Assembly: GCA_937920275.1 (NCBI GenBank)
Contig: CALGVD010000105.1
Coordinates: forward strand, 1-64,000
Reading direction: 5' to 3'
DNA length: 64,000 nt
DNA from: an uncultured Pseudomonadota bacterium
Lineage (GTDB): Bacteria > Pseudomonadota > Gammaproteobacteria > Steroidobacterales > Steroidobacteraceae
Part shown: one piece after another, positions 7,611 to 16,768 of the stretch
Layout: every line of letters starts with the position of its first letter
Numbering within the stretch: position 1 is the stretch's first letter
Made by a program: the position numbers and the translations under genes
The notes under the pieces: model-generated
Told to the model about the DNA's origin: nothing
Seen by the model: the letters and a program-made list of their open reading frames with translations, nothing else
Databases searched by the model: none

Positions 7611-9842
7611 GTGCGCCTGTTCGTCCTGTCGTTGTTGCTCGCCGGCGCCGGCGCCGGCGCCTCTGCCGTGGCTGCCGAGCCCGCGGCCGAGCGTCCGCGC
7701 CCCCGCATCGGGCTGGTGCTCTCCGGGGGTGGCGCGCGGGGCGCGGCCCATATCGGTGTGCTCAAGGTGCTCGAGGCCGAGCGGATCCCGATCGATGCCA
7801 TCGCCGGCACCAGCATGGGCGCGGTGGTCGGGGGGCTGTACGCGAGCGGCCTGACCGCAGCGCAGGTCGAGGAGTTGGTGCTCTCGCCCGAATGGCGCGA
7901 ATCCTTCCGTGAACCCGGTCCGCGCGACCGGCTGAGTTTCCGTCGCAAGAGCGAGGACTTGAAGTTCCTCGTGAACTTCCCCTTGGGGCTCGAATCCGGT
8001 GAGTTCCGGTTACCGAAATCGCTGCTGTCGGGGCAGCGGCTCACGCAGTTGCTGCGCCGTTTGACCGACCCGGTGGCGACGGTCCGCGATTTCGACGAGC
8101 TGCCCACCCGCTTCCGCGCGATGGCGACCGATCTCGAGACCGGAGAAGCGGTCGAGCTTCGCAACGGGGATCTGGTCACCGCTCTGCGGGCGAGCCTCGC
8201 GGCGCCTGCGGTGTTCGCGCCGGTCGAGATCGACGGTCGTCTGCTGGTCGATGGCGGACTGGCCAACAATCTGCCGGTCGATGCGGCGCGCGCGATGGGC
8301 GTCGATGTGCTGATCGTCGTGGATGTCGGGTTCCCGCTGCGCAAGCGAGATTCTTTGGAGTCGGTTCCGAGCATCTCCAACCAGATGCTCGCCATCCTGA
8401 TACGCCGCGGTAGCGACGCGCAGTTGAAGGCGCTCGCGCCGGAGGATGTGCTGCTGCAGCCGGAGCTCGGCGAGGCCTCGAGCTTCGATTTCGAGGTGGT
8501 ACCGCGGGCCGCCGCCGCCGGGGAGCAAGCCGCGCGCGCTGCGCAGGAAAAGCTTGCGCCGCTGCGGCTCGCGCCGGCGGATTACGCCCGCTACGCCGAC
8601 GCCCGGACGACGGTCCGGCGGGATGCCCTGCTGCCGGCGGGCGAGGTGCGCATCGCAGCCGGATCCGAGCGATACCAAAGATTGATCGGGACCGCGATCG
8701 CCGACGCCTTGGAGACGGGCGCGGCGGCTGCACCGGATGTGGCGGTCTTGGATGAGGCGATCATCACGCTCTATGGTCGCGGTAATTTTGAGCGCGTCGA
8801 CTATACCTCCGTCGAGCGGGACGGCCGACGCGATTTCGAGGTCTCTGCTGAGCGCAACTCCTGGGGTCCGAACTACATGCGCTTCGGATTGAGCCTCGAG
8901 GACGACTTCAGCGGCAATTCGAACTACAACGCCGCGGCGCGTGTCGTGTTGGCCGATATCGGCCCGTTGGCGGCGGAGTGGGTCTGGGATTTCCAGCTCG
9001 GTTCGGAGCCGCGGATCGCCACCGAGTTCTACCAGCCGATCGGCGCCCGGGCCAACTGGTTCGTCACGCCGCAGGCGAGGTTCGAGGTGCGCAATGTGCC
9101 GTTCCTGCAGGATGGTGTACGGGTGGCCGAGTATCGGTTGCGCACCACCGAGTACGGGGTCGACATCGGTCGTGAACTCGGCAATTGGGGCGAACTGCGC
9201 GCCGGGGTGCGCGAGGTGTCTGGCCACACGCGCCTGCGGCTCGGTGATCCGGGTTTGCCGTCGCGCGATGATTTCGATGTGCGCGAGTTCTCGGCGAGTT
9301 TCTCTTACGACACCTTGGACAGCCGCAACTTCCCCCGTCGCGGCAGTTCTTTCGTCGCGCAGTGGCGTGTAGAGGACGACCGTCGCGGCGCGCTCACGAG
9401 CGGCGATGTGGTCTCTGCGGACTGGCTGATCGCGCGTTCCGAGGGCCGTCATACCGGAGTCCTGTGGACCTCCTTCGGGACCCATCTGGACTCGGCGCCC
9501 GCCAGCGTCCGCACGCTGTTCCCATTGGGCGGGTTCCTCAACCTCTCGGGGCTTGCGCCCGATGCCTTGTCAGGGCGGCACTTCGCCATCGCACGCGCCC
9601 TCTATTACCGCCAGATCGGGCGCCGGGGCGAGGGGTTCCTCGATGTGCCGGCGTATGCGGGCGTCTCTTTCGAGGCGGGCAACGTCTGGGATGAGCGCGG
9701 CGACATCAGCTTCAACGGTGCGTTGAAGCAAGGCAGCGTCTTCTTCGGCTTCGACACGCTGATCGGGCCGGTGTATCTCGGTACCGGATTCGGTGAGGCG
9801 GGCGATACGGCGTTCTATCTGTTCTTGGGCCGCACTTTCTGA
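7611..9842 (+). CDS. Patatin-like phospholipase with BamA/D15-type barrel (PlpD-like, type Vd autotransporter)
   Basis: A 743-residue protein from GTG 7611 with a signal peptide (FVLSLLLAGAGAGASAVAAEP). The patatin domain has the oxyanion loop SGGGARGAAHIG, the nucleophile elbow GTSMG and the DGGLANNLP dyad Asp. After about residue 340 comes a POTRA-like stretch (DEAIITLYGRGNFERVDY), then a carboxyl-terminal surface-antigen barrel ending in Phe (FYLFLGRTF), the usual outer-membrane insertion signal. This order is that of Pseudomonas PlpD: a lipase passed through its own 16-strand barrel. It should act at or beyond the outer membrane. Long but standard for the family; no neighbour suggests a specific role. 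Confidence 0.9.
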   Translation: MRLFVLSLLLAGAGAGASAVAAEPAAERPRPRIGLVLSGGGARGAAHIGVLKVLEAERIPIDAIAGTSMGAVVGGLYASGLTAAQVEELVLSPEWRESFREPGPRDRLSFRRKSEDLKFLVNFPLGLESGEFRLPKSLLSGQRLTQLLRRLTDPVATVRDFDELPTRFRAMATDLETGEAVELRNGDLVTALRASLAAPAVFAPVEIDGRLLVDGGLANNLPVDAARAMGVDVLIVVDVGFPLRKRDSLESVPSISNQMLAILIRRGSDAQLKALAPEDVLLQPELGEASSFDFEVVPRAAAAGEQAARAAQEKLAPLRLAPADYARYADARTTVRRDALLPAGEVRIAAGSERYQRLIGTAIADALETGAAAAPDVAVLDEAIITLYGRGNFERVDYTSVERDGRRDFEVSAERNSWGPNYMRFGLSLEDDFSGNSNYNAAARVVLADIGPLAAEWVWDFQLGSEPRIATEFYQPIGARANWFVTPQARFEVRNVPFLQDGVRVAEYRLRTTEYGVDIGRELGNWGELRAGVREVSGHTRLRLGDPGLPSRDDFDVREFSASFSYDTLDSRNFPRRGSSFVAQWRVEDDRRGALTSGDVVSADWLIARSEGRHTGVLWTSFGTHLDSAPASVRTLFPLGGFLNLSGLAPDALSGRHFAIARALYYRQIGRRGEGFLDVPAYAGVSFEAGNVWDERGDISFNGALKQGSVFFGFDTLIGPVYLGTGFGEAGDTAFYLFLGRTF

Positions 9843-9872
9843 CGGCGGCATCCGCCCGCGGCGCGGCGCGAC

Positions 9873-10118
9873 TCAGCGCGAGATGCGTTCGAAGACCAGC
9901 GCGGGTCGATCACCCGGCCGCGAGTACTCGTGCTTGCGGGACAATTCTGTGAGCGCTGCATCGCGGCTCGCTGCGTCGGCGAACCAGTGGATGCGATGCC
10001 AGTCCGCGCCGAGCAGATTGCGGAACGGGTCGGAGGCGGCCAGAGATATCCGCACCCCGTAGGGACGCGGCACATCGATCACGGGCGCGCGGAGGTTGTG
10101 TGCTTGGCAGATCGTCAT
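9873..10118 (-). CDS. Small conserved-looking hypothetical protein
   Basis: An 81-residue protein with no domain I can name. Visible runs are PRPYGVRISLAASDPFRNLLG, DWHRIHWF and LSRKHEYSRPGD, charged and tryptophan-containing, without signal peptide or membrane segment; it is probably cytoplasmic. I chose the ATG at 10118, 31 bases after the kinase stop. A GTG at 10199 would add 27 residues but would overlap the kinase end by about 50 bases. It is likely co-transcribed with the two genes upstream on the minus strand and ends 30 bases from the convergent patatin gene. Confidence 0.6.
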   Translation of the reverse strand: MTICQAHNLRAPVIDVPRPYGVRISLAASDPFRNLLGADWHRIHWFADAASRDAALTELSRKHEYSRPGDRPALVFERISR

Positions 10119-10149
10119 GGACGCGAAGCGTACCCATAAGGCATCGGGA

Positions 10150-10872
10150 TCACAATCGCCCGCCGCGCGAGTTCTCTTGGCGATCGCCCGCGCCTTCACG
10201 GTCAGACCATCCGAGCAGCCGGCGCGTCACAAAAAGATAGACCGGCTTGACCGTCGCGCGCCAGATCCGCGAGAGGGGCGAGGGCTGCGCGAGGATCGCG
10301 CGCTGACGCGCGGTCAGGTGTCCGGGCAGGTACTGGCGCTTGTGCTTGAGCAGGTGACGCAGGTCGCCGTGCGCCAACATGCGGAACAGTCTGCCGCGCC
10401 GGGGCGCGTGACGGGCGAGTTGGAAGTCGACGACCGCGGGCAGGCCCTCGGGTGTCGCCAGCCAGTTGGTCTCCTTCGCAAGGTCGTTGTGCGTGAGGTC
10501 CCGCGCGTGCATGCGCCGCAGCAGCCGCAGGGCTTCGCGGAAGTAGGCGGGATCCTCGGGGCGCGCGATCTGCATCGGCAGCCCTTCGATCCATCGTCGT
10601 TCGAGCCGGTCGCGGCTGCTGGACTGCAGTGACGGGATGCGCTCGAGCCCTTCGAGGCGTTGCAGTGCGCGGCCTTCGCGCCCGAGCAGGTGCCTGGCGA
10701 GCGGACGCAACCACCAGCGGGCGGCGCTGCAGTCGCGCAGCACGCGCGGTGCGCCGTCACGCTCGATGCGCGTGACGCTGCCGAAAAGATCATGCTTGAG
10801 GAGCACTGTCAGGCCCGGTGTGCGGGTCAGGGCAGCAGCAATGGTGTGGGCAGCACCCCGAGCTCGCTCCAT
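10150..10872 (-). CDS. Small protein-kinase-like (RIO/Kdo-kinase-type) phosphotransferase
   Basis: About 240 residues with a minimal kinase fold: an amino-terminal lobe (FGSVTRIERDGAPRVLRD), then the catalytic-loop run LTHNDLAKETNWLA (HxDxxxxN type) and the metal-site VVDFQLARH (D-F-Q in place of DFG). Such lone small kinases in proteobacteria phosphorylate LPS sugars or unknown substrates. The carboxyl end is basic. The start is uncertain: ATG 10872 overlaps the preceding gene by 46 bases, while GTG 10806 (VLLKHDLFG) would start 20 bases after its stop; neither has a clear ribosome site. It sits between an ICMT-like methyltransferase and a small hypothetical gene. The substrate is unknown. 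Confidence 0.7.
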   Translation of the reverse strand: MERARGAAHTIAAALTRTPGLTVLLKHDLFGSVTRIERDGAPRVLRDCSAARWWLRPLARHLLGREGRALQRLEGLERIPSLQSSSRDRLERRWIEGLPMQIARPEDPAYFREALRLLRRMHARDLTHNDLAKETNWLATPEGLPAVVDFQLARHAPRRGRLFRMLAHGDLRHLLKHKRQYLPGHLTARQRAILAQPSPLSRIWRATVKPVYLFVTRRLLGWSDREGAGDRQENSRGGRL

Positions 10873-11441
10873 CGCCGCGCCGCGAACACCACCGTGAACA
10901 GCAGGAAGAACGCCCAGGCGTCTACGAACGCCTTCCACAGGATGTCCGGTCTTACCGGCACCGGGGTCGATGACGGCGGGCGCCAGTGCCGCGGCCAGCG
11001 GCGGGGCCAGAAGGCCGGCGTGGAGGCGCGGTAGGCGTCGAAGCGCTCGTCGAAGCGCGCGGCGAGGAAACGGTCCTCCGCAGCGGCGGCCCGCAGGAGC
11101 AAGGCGCCGAGCACGAGAAGGGTGGCGCTCGTGAGTACCAGCGAGCGGGTCGCAAGGCCGAGTCCGAGGGCGCCGATCATCGATAGGGTGTAGAGCGGGT
11201 GGCGGCACAGGGCATACGGACCGGCCGTGACCAGTTCGATATCCTTGCGGCCGGCGATGAAGACCGAGCACCAGATGCGGCCGAGACAGGCGATCGCGAC
11301 CAACAACAGCCCGCCGATATCGAGCGCGGTCGTGACGGCCGGGTGCAGCGGCAGGGCGCGGGTGAGCGCCGTCAGGCCGATGAGCGCCAAGAACCAGAGC
11401 AGGCTGGCCCGCAAGCGCGGAGTGCTCGCCGAGATCGTCAT
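10827..11441 (-). CDS. Integral membrane isoprenylcysteine-methyltransferase-like (ICMT/PEMT) protein
   Basis: A 204-residue membrane protein from ATG 11441. It has hydrophobic segments at about 10-30, 35-55, 85-120 and 165-185. The conserved ICMT signature is visible: GPYALCRHPLYTLSMIG (S-adenosylmethionine-site RHPxY) and the later EDRFLAARFDERFDAYRASTPAFWP. Bacterial members methylate isoprenoid or lipid-type substrates that are mostly unknown. It is divergent from msrA and overlaps the kinase gene downstream, so the two may be coupled. Confidence 0.8.
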   Translation of the reverse strand: MTISASTPRLRASLLWFLALIGLTALTRALPLHPAVTTALDIGGLLLVAIACLGRIWCSVFIAGRKDIELVTAGPYALCRHPLYTLSMIGALGLGLATRSLVLTSATLLVLGALLLRAAAAEDRFLAARFDERFDAYRASTPAFWPRRWPRHWRPPSSTPVPVRPDILWKAFVDAWAFFLLFTVVFAARRWSELGVLPTPLLLP

Positions 11442-11546
11442 GTCCGCCGAATTGTAGCCCGACGGTCGAGCGCTCGTCGCCGTGCTTGAATCCGCCTGCG
11501 CAGGGCCGCAGACTCCTCCCCCGTTGGGCCGCTTTGGAGATCCTCG

Positions 11547-12182
11547 ATGTCGCTGTTCCGACGCAAGGCCGAGATGGTGGATCCCGACAACGCCTTGCCG
11601 GGTCGCAGCACCCGTATGCCGCTCGCGGCGCAGCACTTCGTGCTGAGGTCGCCGTTGACGCCGCCCTTCCCGGCGGGGGTTTTCGAGGCGCAGTTCGCGA
11701 TGGGCTGCTTCTGGGGCGCCGAGCGCCTGTTCTGGAAGATCCCGGGCGTGGTGTCGACCTCGGTCGGCTACGCCGGCGGCTACACACCGAACCCCACCTA
11801 CGAGGAAGTCTGCAGCGGCCGCACCGGTCACACGGAGATCGTGCGCGTGTTCTTCGATCCGGCGCAGGTCTCCTACGACGCGCTCCTCAAGACGTTCTGG
11901 GAGCGTCACGACCCCACCCAGGGCCTGCGCCAGGGCAACGACATCGGCTCCCAGTATCGCTCGGCGATCTACTGCATCGACGAGGCCCAGATGACGGCGG
12001 CCGAGGCGAGCCGTGAGCGTTATCAGCGGGGCCTCGATGCCGCGAAGCTCGGCCCCATCACCACCGAGATCCGTCCAGCGCCCGAGTTCTTCGCCGCTGA
12101 GGACTATCACCAGCAGTACCTCGCCAAGAACCCGGACGGATACTGCGGCCTCGGTGGCACCGGGGTCGTCTGCGTCGTCTGA
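11547..12182 (+). CDS. msrA: Peptide methionine sulfoxide reductase A
   Basis: A 211-residue enzyme reducing the S-epimer of methionine sulfoxide in proteins. The catalytic motif GCFWG is at about residues 53-57, followed by [16 protein letters not shown] and the [11 protein letters not shown] region, all standard. The carboxyl end ([15 protein letters not shown]) carries two further Cys that can act as resolving residues for thioredoxin recycling. About 45 residues precede the core, as in the longer E. coli-type MsrA. No signal peptide is seen, so it is cytoplasmic. The downstream antiporter starts 16 bases later and is probably co-transcribed. Confidence 0.97.
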   Translation: MSLFRRKAEMVDPDNALPGRSTRMPLAAQHFVLRSPLTPPFPAGVFEAQFAMGCFWGAERLFWKIPGVVSTSVGYAGGYTPNPTYEEVCSGRTGHTEIVRVFFDPAQVSYDALLKTFWERHDPTQGLRQGNDIGSQYRSAIYCIDEAQMTAAEASRERYQRGLDAAKLGPITTEIRPAPEFFAAEDYHQQYLAKNPDGYCGLGGTGVVCVV

Positions 12183-12198
12183 ACGGCAAGGGCTTGCG

Positions 12199-14265
12199 AT
12201 GATCGCCGATCCGCTCGCCCAGATCCTGCTGTTGCTGGCCGCGGCGGTGGGCGTCGTCGCGCTCGCCCGTCGAGTCGGGCTGCCGGCGATCCTCGGCTAT
12301 CTCCTCGTCGGCACGGTCATGGGCCCTTACGCGCTCGGGCTCGTCGATGAGACCGAGGGTACGAGGCTGCTCGCGGAGCTCGGCGTGGTGTTCCTCTTGT
12401 TCACGCTCGGCTTGGAGTTCTCTTGGCCACGCATGGTCGCGATGCGCCGCGAGGTGTTCGGCGTCGGCAGCGTGCAGATGTTGCTGGTGGCAGGGTGCGC
12501 CTCGCTCGCGTTCCATGCCTTCGGTGTCGATCTGCTCGCTGCGGTGGCGCTCGGCGGTGCGGTCGCGGTCAGTTCCACCGCGATCCTCGTCCAACAGCTG
12601 ACCGAGCAATCGGAGCTCAACCGCACCCACGGTCGGGTCGCGTTCAGCGTGCTGCTGTTCCAGGATCTCGCGTTCGTCCCGTTCTTGGTGCTGGCCGGTG
12701 CCTTGGCAGCGGGCAGCCTCGACTTCAGCGCCATGCGGATCGGCACGGCGGTCGCGGTCGGCACCTTGGCGGTCGGGTTCGTGCTGCTCGTGGGTCGCTA
12801 TGCGCTGCGACCGCTCTTCCATGAGATCGCCCACAGCCGTCTGCAGGAGCTCTTCACGCTCGCGGTGTTGTTGGTCGTGCTCGGTTCGGCGTGGGTGTCC
12901 CATGCCGCCGGTGTCTCGATGGCCACCGGCGCGTTCCTCGCGGGCGTGATGCTCGCGGAGACGGAGTACCGACATCAGGTCGAGGCCGCCATCCGGCCGT
13001 TCCGCGACATCCTGCTGGGGCTGTTCTTCATCTCGGTGGGCATGATGCTCGACCTGCGTGTTCTGCAGGACGATCTCGCGCTGATCCTCGGCATCCTGGT
13101 CGTGATGACGGTCGGCAAGTTCCTGCTGATGACGCTGGTCGGCCGGATGTGGGGGCTGCCGCCTTTCAAGGCGGTGCGCACCGCGATCGTGCTGTCGGTG
13201 GGGGGCGAGTTCGGTATCGCGATCCTCACCATCCTGATCCAGGGCGATGTGGTGGCGGATGAGATCAGTCAGCCGTTGCTCGTCGCGATCGTGCTCAGCA
13301 TGGTGAGCGCGCCGCTGCTCTTGCGGCAGAACCGACGCATCGCTCGGCTATTGTTGGGCGAGCGCCGGCCGTCCGCGGGCATCGCGCCCGAACTGACGGC
13401 GGAGGATCGTGCCGTCGCCGAACTCGCGGCACGCGAGCATGTGATCCTCTGTGGCTACGGGCGGGTGGGGCAGAACCTCGCATCTGTGCTCGAGGCGCAA
13501 GGGCACGAGTGCTTCGCGATGGATCTCGATCCGGCGCGGGTGCGTGCAGGTCGCGCGGCTGGGCGTTCGGTGATGTTCGGCGACGCCTCCGACCCGGAAC
13601 TGCTCGGGACGGCCGGACTCGCCAACGCGAGTGCGGTGGTGGTGACCTTCTCGGCGCCCGCCGTCGCCATCGGGATCGTGCGCGCGGTCCGCGCGGCACG
13701 CGCGGAGGTCCCGATCCTGGTGCGCACGGCCGATGATTCAAATCTCGAAGAGCTGATGGAAGCGGGGGCGACCGAGGTCGTCCCGGAGACCTTCGAGGCC
13801 AGTCTGATGCTCGCCTCGCACGCCCTGCTGGTCCTCGGGCAACCGCTCTCGCGGGTGGTGCGCGCGGTCGGGGGCGCCCGCAGCGACAACTACGCGGCCT
13901 TGCGCGGTGTGGTGCGTGGGATCGAAGGGTTGCCCGCGTCCGCACCCGGTGCTGCGGAGGCGGTGCAGACCGTGGTGCTACCGCCCGGTGCTTGGTCGAT
14001 CGGCCAGCGCCTCGATGCGCTCCGTGCGGATGGGCTGACGGCCCGGATCGAGAGCGTGCGTCGCCACGGCATCATCGGCCGCGACCCGGATCCGTCGCTG
14101 ACCTTGCAGCAGGGCGATGAGGTCGTGATGGTCGGTAAACCCGCCGAACTCGAGCACAGCGAGCTGCTGCTGCTCGCCGGCGAGATCAGCCGGCGCTCGA
14201 CACCGCCTGCAGCGACTCCCGAAGGGCGGACACCGCGCCGCGGATCTCGTCCTCGGAGGAGATGA
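12199..14265 (+). CDS. Monovalent cation:proton antiporter-2 (KefB/KefC-like) with TrkA/RCK domain
   Basis: A 688-residue protein from ATG 12199. About 12 membrane segments of the CPA2 Na+/H+ exchanger fold occupy the first 390 residues (LPAILGYLLVGTVMGPYALGLV, LFTLGLEFS, FQDLAFVPFLVLAG). Next is a Rossmann RCK-N domain (VILCGYGRVGQNLASVLEAQG, GDASDPELL), then a TrkA-C-like region (about 570-660). It should exchange K+ for H+, with gating by nucleotide or glutathione adducts as in Kef. The basic Pro/Arg-rich tail runs past the stop of the convergent aminotransferase gene (80-base overlap), so the last ~25 residues may not be conserved. Coupling with msrA suggests a link to oxidative or electrophile stress. 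Confidence 0.92.
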   Translation: MIADPLAQILLLLAAAVGVVALARRVGLPAILGYLLVGTVMGPYALGLVDETEGTRLLAELGVVFLLFTLGLEFSWPRMVAMRREVFGVGSVQMLLVAGCASLAFHAFGVDLLAAVALGGAVAVSSTAILVQQLTEQSELNRTHGRVAFSVLLFQDLAFVPFLVLAGALAAGSLDFSAMRIGTAVAVGTLAVGFVLLVGRYALRPLFHEIAHSRLQELFTLAVLLVVLGSAWVSHAAGVSMATGAFLAGVMLAETEYRHQVEAAIRPFRDILLGLFFISVGMMLDLRVLQDDLALILGILVVMTVGKFLLMTLVGRMWGLPPFKAVRTAIVLSVGGEFGIAILTILIQGDVVADEISQPLLVAIVLSMVSAPLLLRQNRRIARLLLGERRPSAGIAPELTAEDRAVAELAAREHVILCGYGRVGQNLASVLEAQGHECFAMDLDPARVRAGRAAGRSVMFGDASDPELLGTAGLANASAVVVTFSAPAVAIGIVRAVRAARAEVPILVRTADDSNLEELMEAGATEVVPETFEASLMLASHALLVLGQPLSRVVRAVGGARSDNYAALRGVVRGIEGLPASAPGAAEAVQTVVLPPGAWSIGQRLDALRADGLTARIESVRRHGIIGRDPDPSLTLQQGDEVVMVGKPAELEHSELLLLAGEISRRSTPPAATPEGRTPRRGSRPRRR

Positions 14266-15520
14266 AGGGCGGGGCGAGCGCCAGCGTCTCGCCCGTGAAC
14301 CGCAACATCAGTCCGCGCGAGAGCGCCTGCTCGAACACCTGATAGGCGCGCAGCGCGGGTTTCCCCGGAACCGGCGTGACATCGATGGCTGCGGCAAGGC
14401 CCAGGTTGCGGATGTCGGTGACCAGCGCTTCGCCCCGCAGCGAGTGGATGGCGTCCTCGAGCACCGGCGCAAGCGTGGCGGCACGGTTGATGAGATCTGC
14501 GGCGGCCAGTTCATCGAGCGTGGCGTGTGCGGCCGCGACCGCGAGCGGATGGGCGGAGTAGGTGTAGCCGTGGAAGAACTCGATGATGTGTTCCGGGCCC
14601 GTCATGAAGGTGTCGTAGATCTGTGACGCCGCGAGCACGCCGCCGAGCGGTACGGTGGCGTTGTTGACCGCCTTGGCGAAGGTGGTCATGTCCGGCTGGA
14701 CGCCAAAGAAATCAGCAGCGAAGGGTGTGCCGAGACGACCGAACCCGGTGATCACTTCATCGAAGATCAGTAGTATGCCGTGCTTGGTGCAGATCTCGCG
14801 CAGACGCTGCAGATAGCCCTTCGGCGGGACGATGACGCCGGTCGAACCCTGCATCGGTTCGACGATCACGGCGGCGATGGTGCTCGCATCGTGCAGCGCG
14901 ACGATGCGCTCGAGGTCTTCGGCGAGGTGCAGACCCCAATCGGGTTGCCCTCGCGAGTACCCCATCTTCGAGGTGTCCCAGGTGTGCGGCAGATGGTCGA
15001 CGCCGGGGATCATGAGTGGCGCGAACATCTTGCGGTTGGCGAGGATGCCGCCCACCGAGATGCCGCCCATGCCGACGCCGTGGTAGCCGCGCTCGCGACC
15101 GATGATGCGGGTCCGCGAGGCCTCGCCGCGTGCACGATGGTAGGCGACCGCGATCTTGAGGGCGGTGTCGACCGCCTCGGACCCGGAGTTGACGAAGAAG
15201 ACCTTGTCGTCCGGGCGTCCGGCGAGCGAGGCGATGCGCTCGGCGAGGGTGAAGGCGGCGGTATGGCCCATCTGGAAGCTCGGCGCGAAATCGAGCGTGG
15301 CGACCTGCTTCTGCACGGCTTCGACGACCCGCGCCGGCGAATGTCCGAGCGGACTGCACCAGAGCCCGGACAACCCGTCGAACACCCGTCGCCCGTCGGC
15401 GAGGGTGTAGTACGCACCTTGACCCGAGACGATCAGGCGCGGTTGGGCCTTGAAATGCCGGTTGTGGGTGAAGGGCATCCACCAGGCGCGCAGCGCCGCT
15501 TCGCTCGGGACGGCGCTCAT
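14186..15520 (-). CDS. Class III (omega-amino acid:pyruvate-type) aminotransferase
   Basis: A 444-residue PLP enzyme from ATG 15520. Visible: WMPFTHNRHFKAQPRLI amino end typical of omega-transaminases, NSGSEAVDTALKIA (phosphate cup), ERGYHGVGMGGISVGG, the PLP Asp in IFDEVITGFGRLG and the Schiff-base Lys in TTFAKAVNNATVPLGGV. It should move amino groups from amines or beta-amino acids to pyruvate. Its ATG overlaps the stop of the aromatic aminotransferase gene (ATGA), so the two are coupled. The carboxyl end overlaps the convergent antiporter gene by 80 bases. Confidence 0.92.
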   Translation of the reverse strand: MSAVPSEAALRAWWMPFTHNRHFKAQPRLIVSGQGAYYTLADGRRVFDGLSGLWCSPLGHSPARVVEAVQKQVATLDFAPSFQMGHTAAFTLAERIASLAGRPDDKVFFVNSGSEAVDTALKIAVAYHRARGEASRTRIIGRERGYHGVGMGGISVGGILANRKMFAPLMIPGVDHLPHTWDTSKMGYSRGQPDWGLHLAEDLERIVALHDASTIAAVIVEPMQGSTGVIVPPKGYLQRLREICTKHGILLIFDEVITGFGRLGTPFAADFFGVQPDMTTFAKAVNNATVPLGGVLAASQIYDTFMTGPEHIIEFFHGYTYSAHPLAVAAAHATLDELAAADLINRAATLAPVLEDAIHSLRGEALVTDIRNLGLAAAIDVTPVPGKPALRAYQVFEQALSRGLMLRFTGETLALAPPFISSEDEIRGAVSALRESLQAVSSAG

Positions 15521-16707
15521 GAGCGCACCGCAGCGATGAGGCCGGCTGCGACCCGATCGACATTGGCGGGGCTGATCCCGGCGATGTTGATGCGGCCGTC
15601 GGGCGGCATATAGAGGCGGTGCTGCTCGCGTGCGGATCCGACCTGCGTGGCCGAGAGCGGCAGCCGCGAGAACATCCCGCGTTGCGCGCCGATCCAACCG
15701 TAGTCGGTGCCGGCCGCGGCGCTCAGCCGATCGGCGAGCAGGGCGCGCAGACCGTTGATGCGACGGGCCATGTGAGCGAGCTCGGTCATCCAGTCCTGGC
15801 GCAGAGCGGGTTGTGACAACACACGCTGCACGATCGCGGCGCCATGATCCGGCGGCATCGACCAGAGCGTTCGGGCGAGGCGGCCGAGGTGACCGGTGGT
15901 GATGGCGGCGCGCTCCGCACCCGCGCCGAGCGCGATGAGCACGCCGGTGCGTTCGCGGTAGATGCCGAAATTTTTGGAGCAGGACACCGCGACCAGCATC
16001 TCGGGCACGGCGCGCGCCATCAGCCGCACCGAGGCGGCGTCGCGGTCGAGGTCTTCGCCGAGTCCGAGGTAGGCGAGGTCCATGAACGGCAGCAATCCGC
16101 GGCGGGCGACGACGGAGGCGACCTCGCTCCATTGCGCGGGGGTGAGATCCTGGCCGGTGGGGTTGTGGCAGCACGCGTGCAGCACGACGATGGTGCCGGC
16201 GGGCTGGGCGTCGAGGTGGCCGAGCATGCGATCGAACAGCACGCTCGGCTGCTGCGGGTCGTAGTAGGGATAGCGATCGACTTTCAGACCCACGGTGCCG
16301 AGCAGCGGGATGTGGTTGGCCCAAGTCGGGTCGCTGACGAGGATGGTGGCGCCCGGCCGTGCCGCTTGCAGCAACTCGGCGCCAAGGCGCAGCGCGCCGC
16401 TTCCGCCCGGGGTCTGCGCGAGCGACAGGTCGGCCTTGCGACCGGCGTGATCGCTGCCGAGCACGAGCTCCGTCATCAACGCATTGCAACCCGCGTTGCC
16501 GATCGGGCTGACATAGGTCTTGGTGGATTGCTCGGCGAGCAGTTCCTGCTCGGCGGTGCGCACGGCACGCATGATCGGGGTCTTGCCGTGCTCGTCTTTG
16601 TAGACGCCGACCCCAAGGTCGACCTTGTCCGGTGAGTCGTCGGCTTGGAAGGCCGCCGAGACGCTGAGGATCGGATCGGGCGGGACGCGGACGAGGGTCT
16701 CGAACAT
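15517..16707 (-). CDS. Aromatic/aspartate aminotransferase (class I, TyrB/AspC-like)
   Basis: A 396-residue PLP enzyme. I chose ATG 16707 (MFETLVRVPPDPILS), the standard start of this family; the frame extends upstream without homology. Motifs: DLGVGVYKDEHGKTPIMRAV, QTPGGSGALRLGAELL, LHACCHNPTGQDLT, FMDLAYLGLG and the Schiff-base SCSKNFGIYRERTG. The conserved carboxyl-terminal Arg region is in DGRINIAGI. It converts aromatic or dicarboxylic amino acids to 2-oxoacids with 2-oxoglutarate. First gene of a two-gene operon with the class III aminotransferase. It ends the CoA locus on its left side, with a 61-base gap to an acyl-CoA dehydrogenase. Confidence 0.93.
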   Translation of the reverse strand: MFETLVRVPPDPILSVSAAFQADDSPDKVDLGVGVYKDEHGKTPIMRAVRTAEQELLAEQSTKTYVSPIGNAGCNALMTELVLGSDHAGRKADLSLAQTPGGSGALRLGAELLQAARPGATILVSDPTWANHIPLLGTVGLKVDRYPYYDPQQPSVLFDRMLGHLDAQPAGTIVVLHACCHNPTGQDLTPAQWSEVASVVARRGLLPFMDLAYLGLGEDLDRDAASVRLMARAVPEMLVAVSCSKNFGIYRERTGVLIALGAGAERAAITTGHLGRLARTLWSMPPDHGAAIVQRVLSQPALRQDWMTELAHMARRINGLRALLADRLSAAAGTDYGWIGAQRGMFSRLPLSATQVGSAREQHRLYMPPDGRINIAGISPANVDRVAAGLIAAVRS

Positions 16708-16768
16708 GGCGGGCCTGCTGGAGGGGCTGACCCTCGCATTATCGCAGCGAAGTCGGCGTTGTGCGACT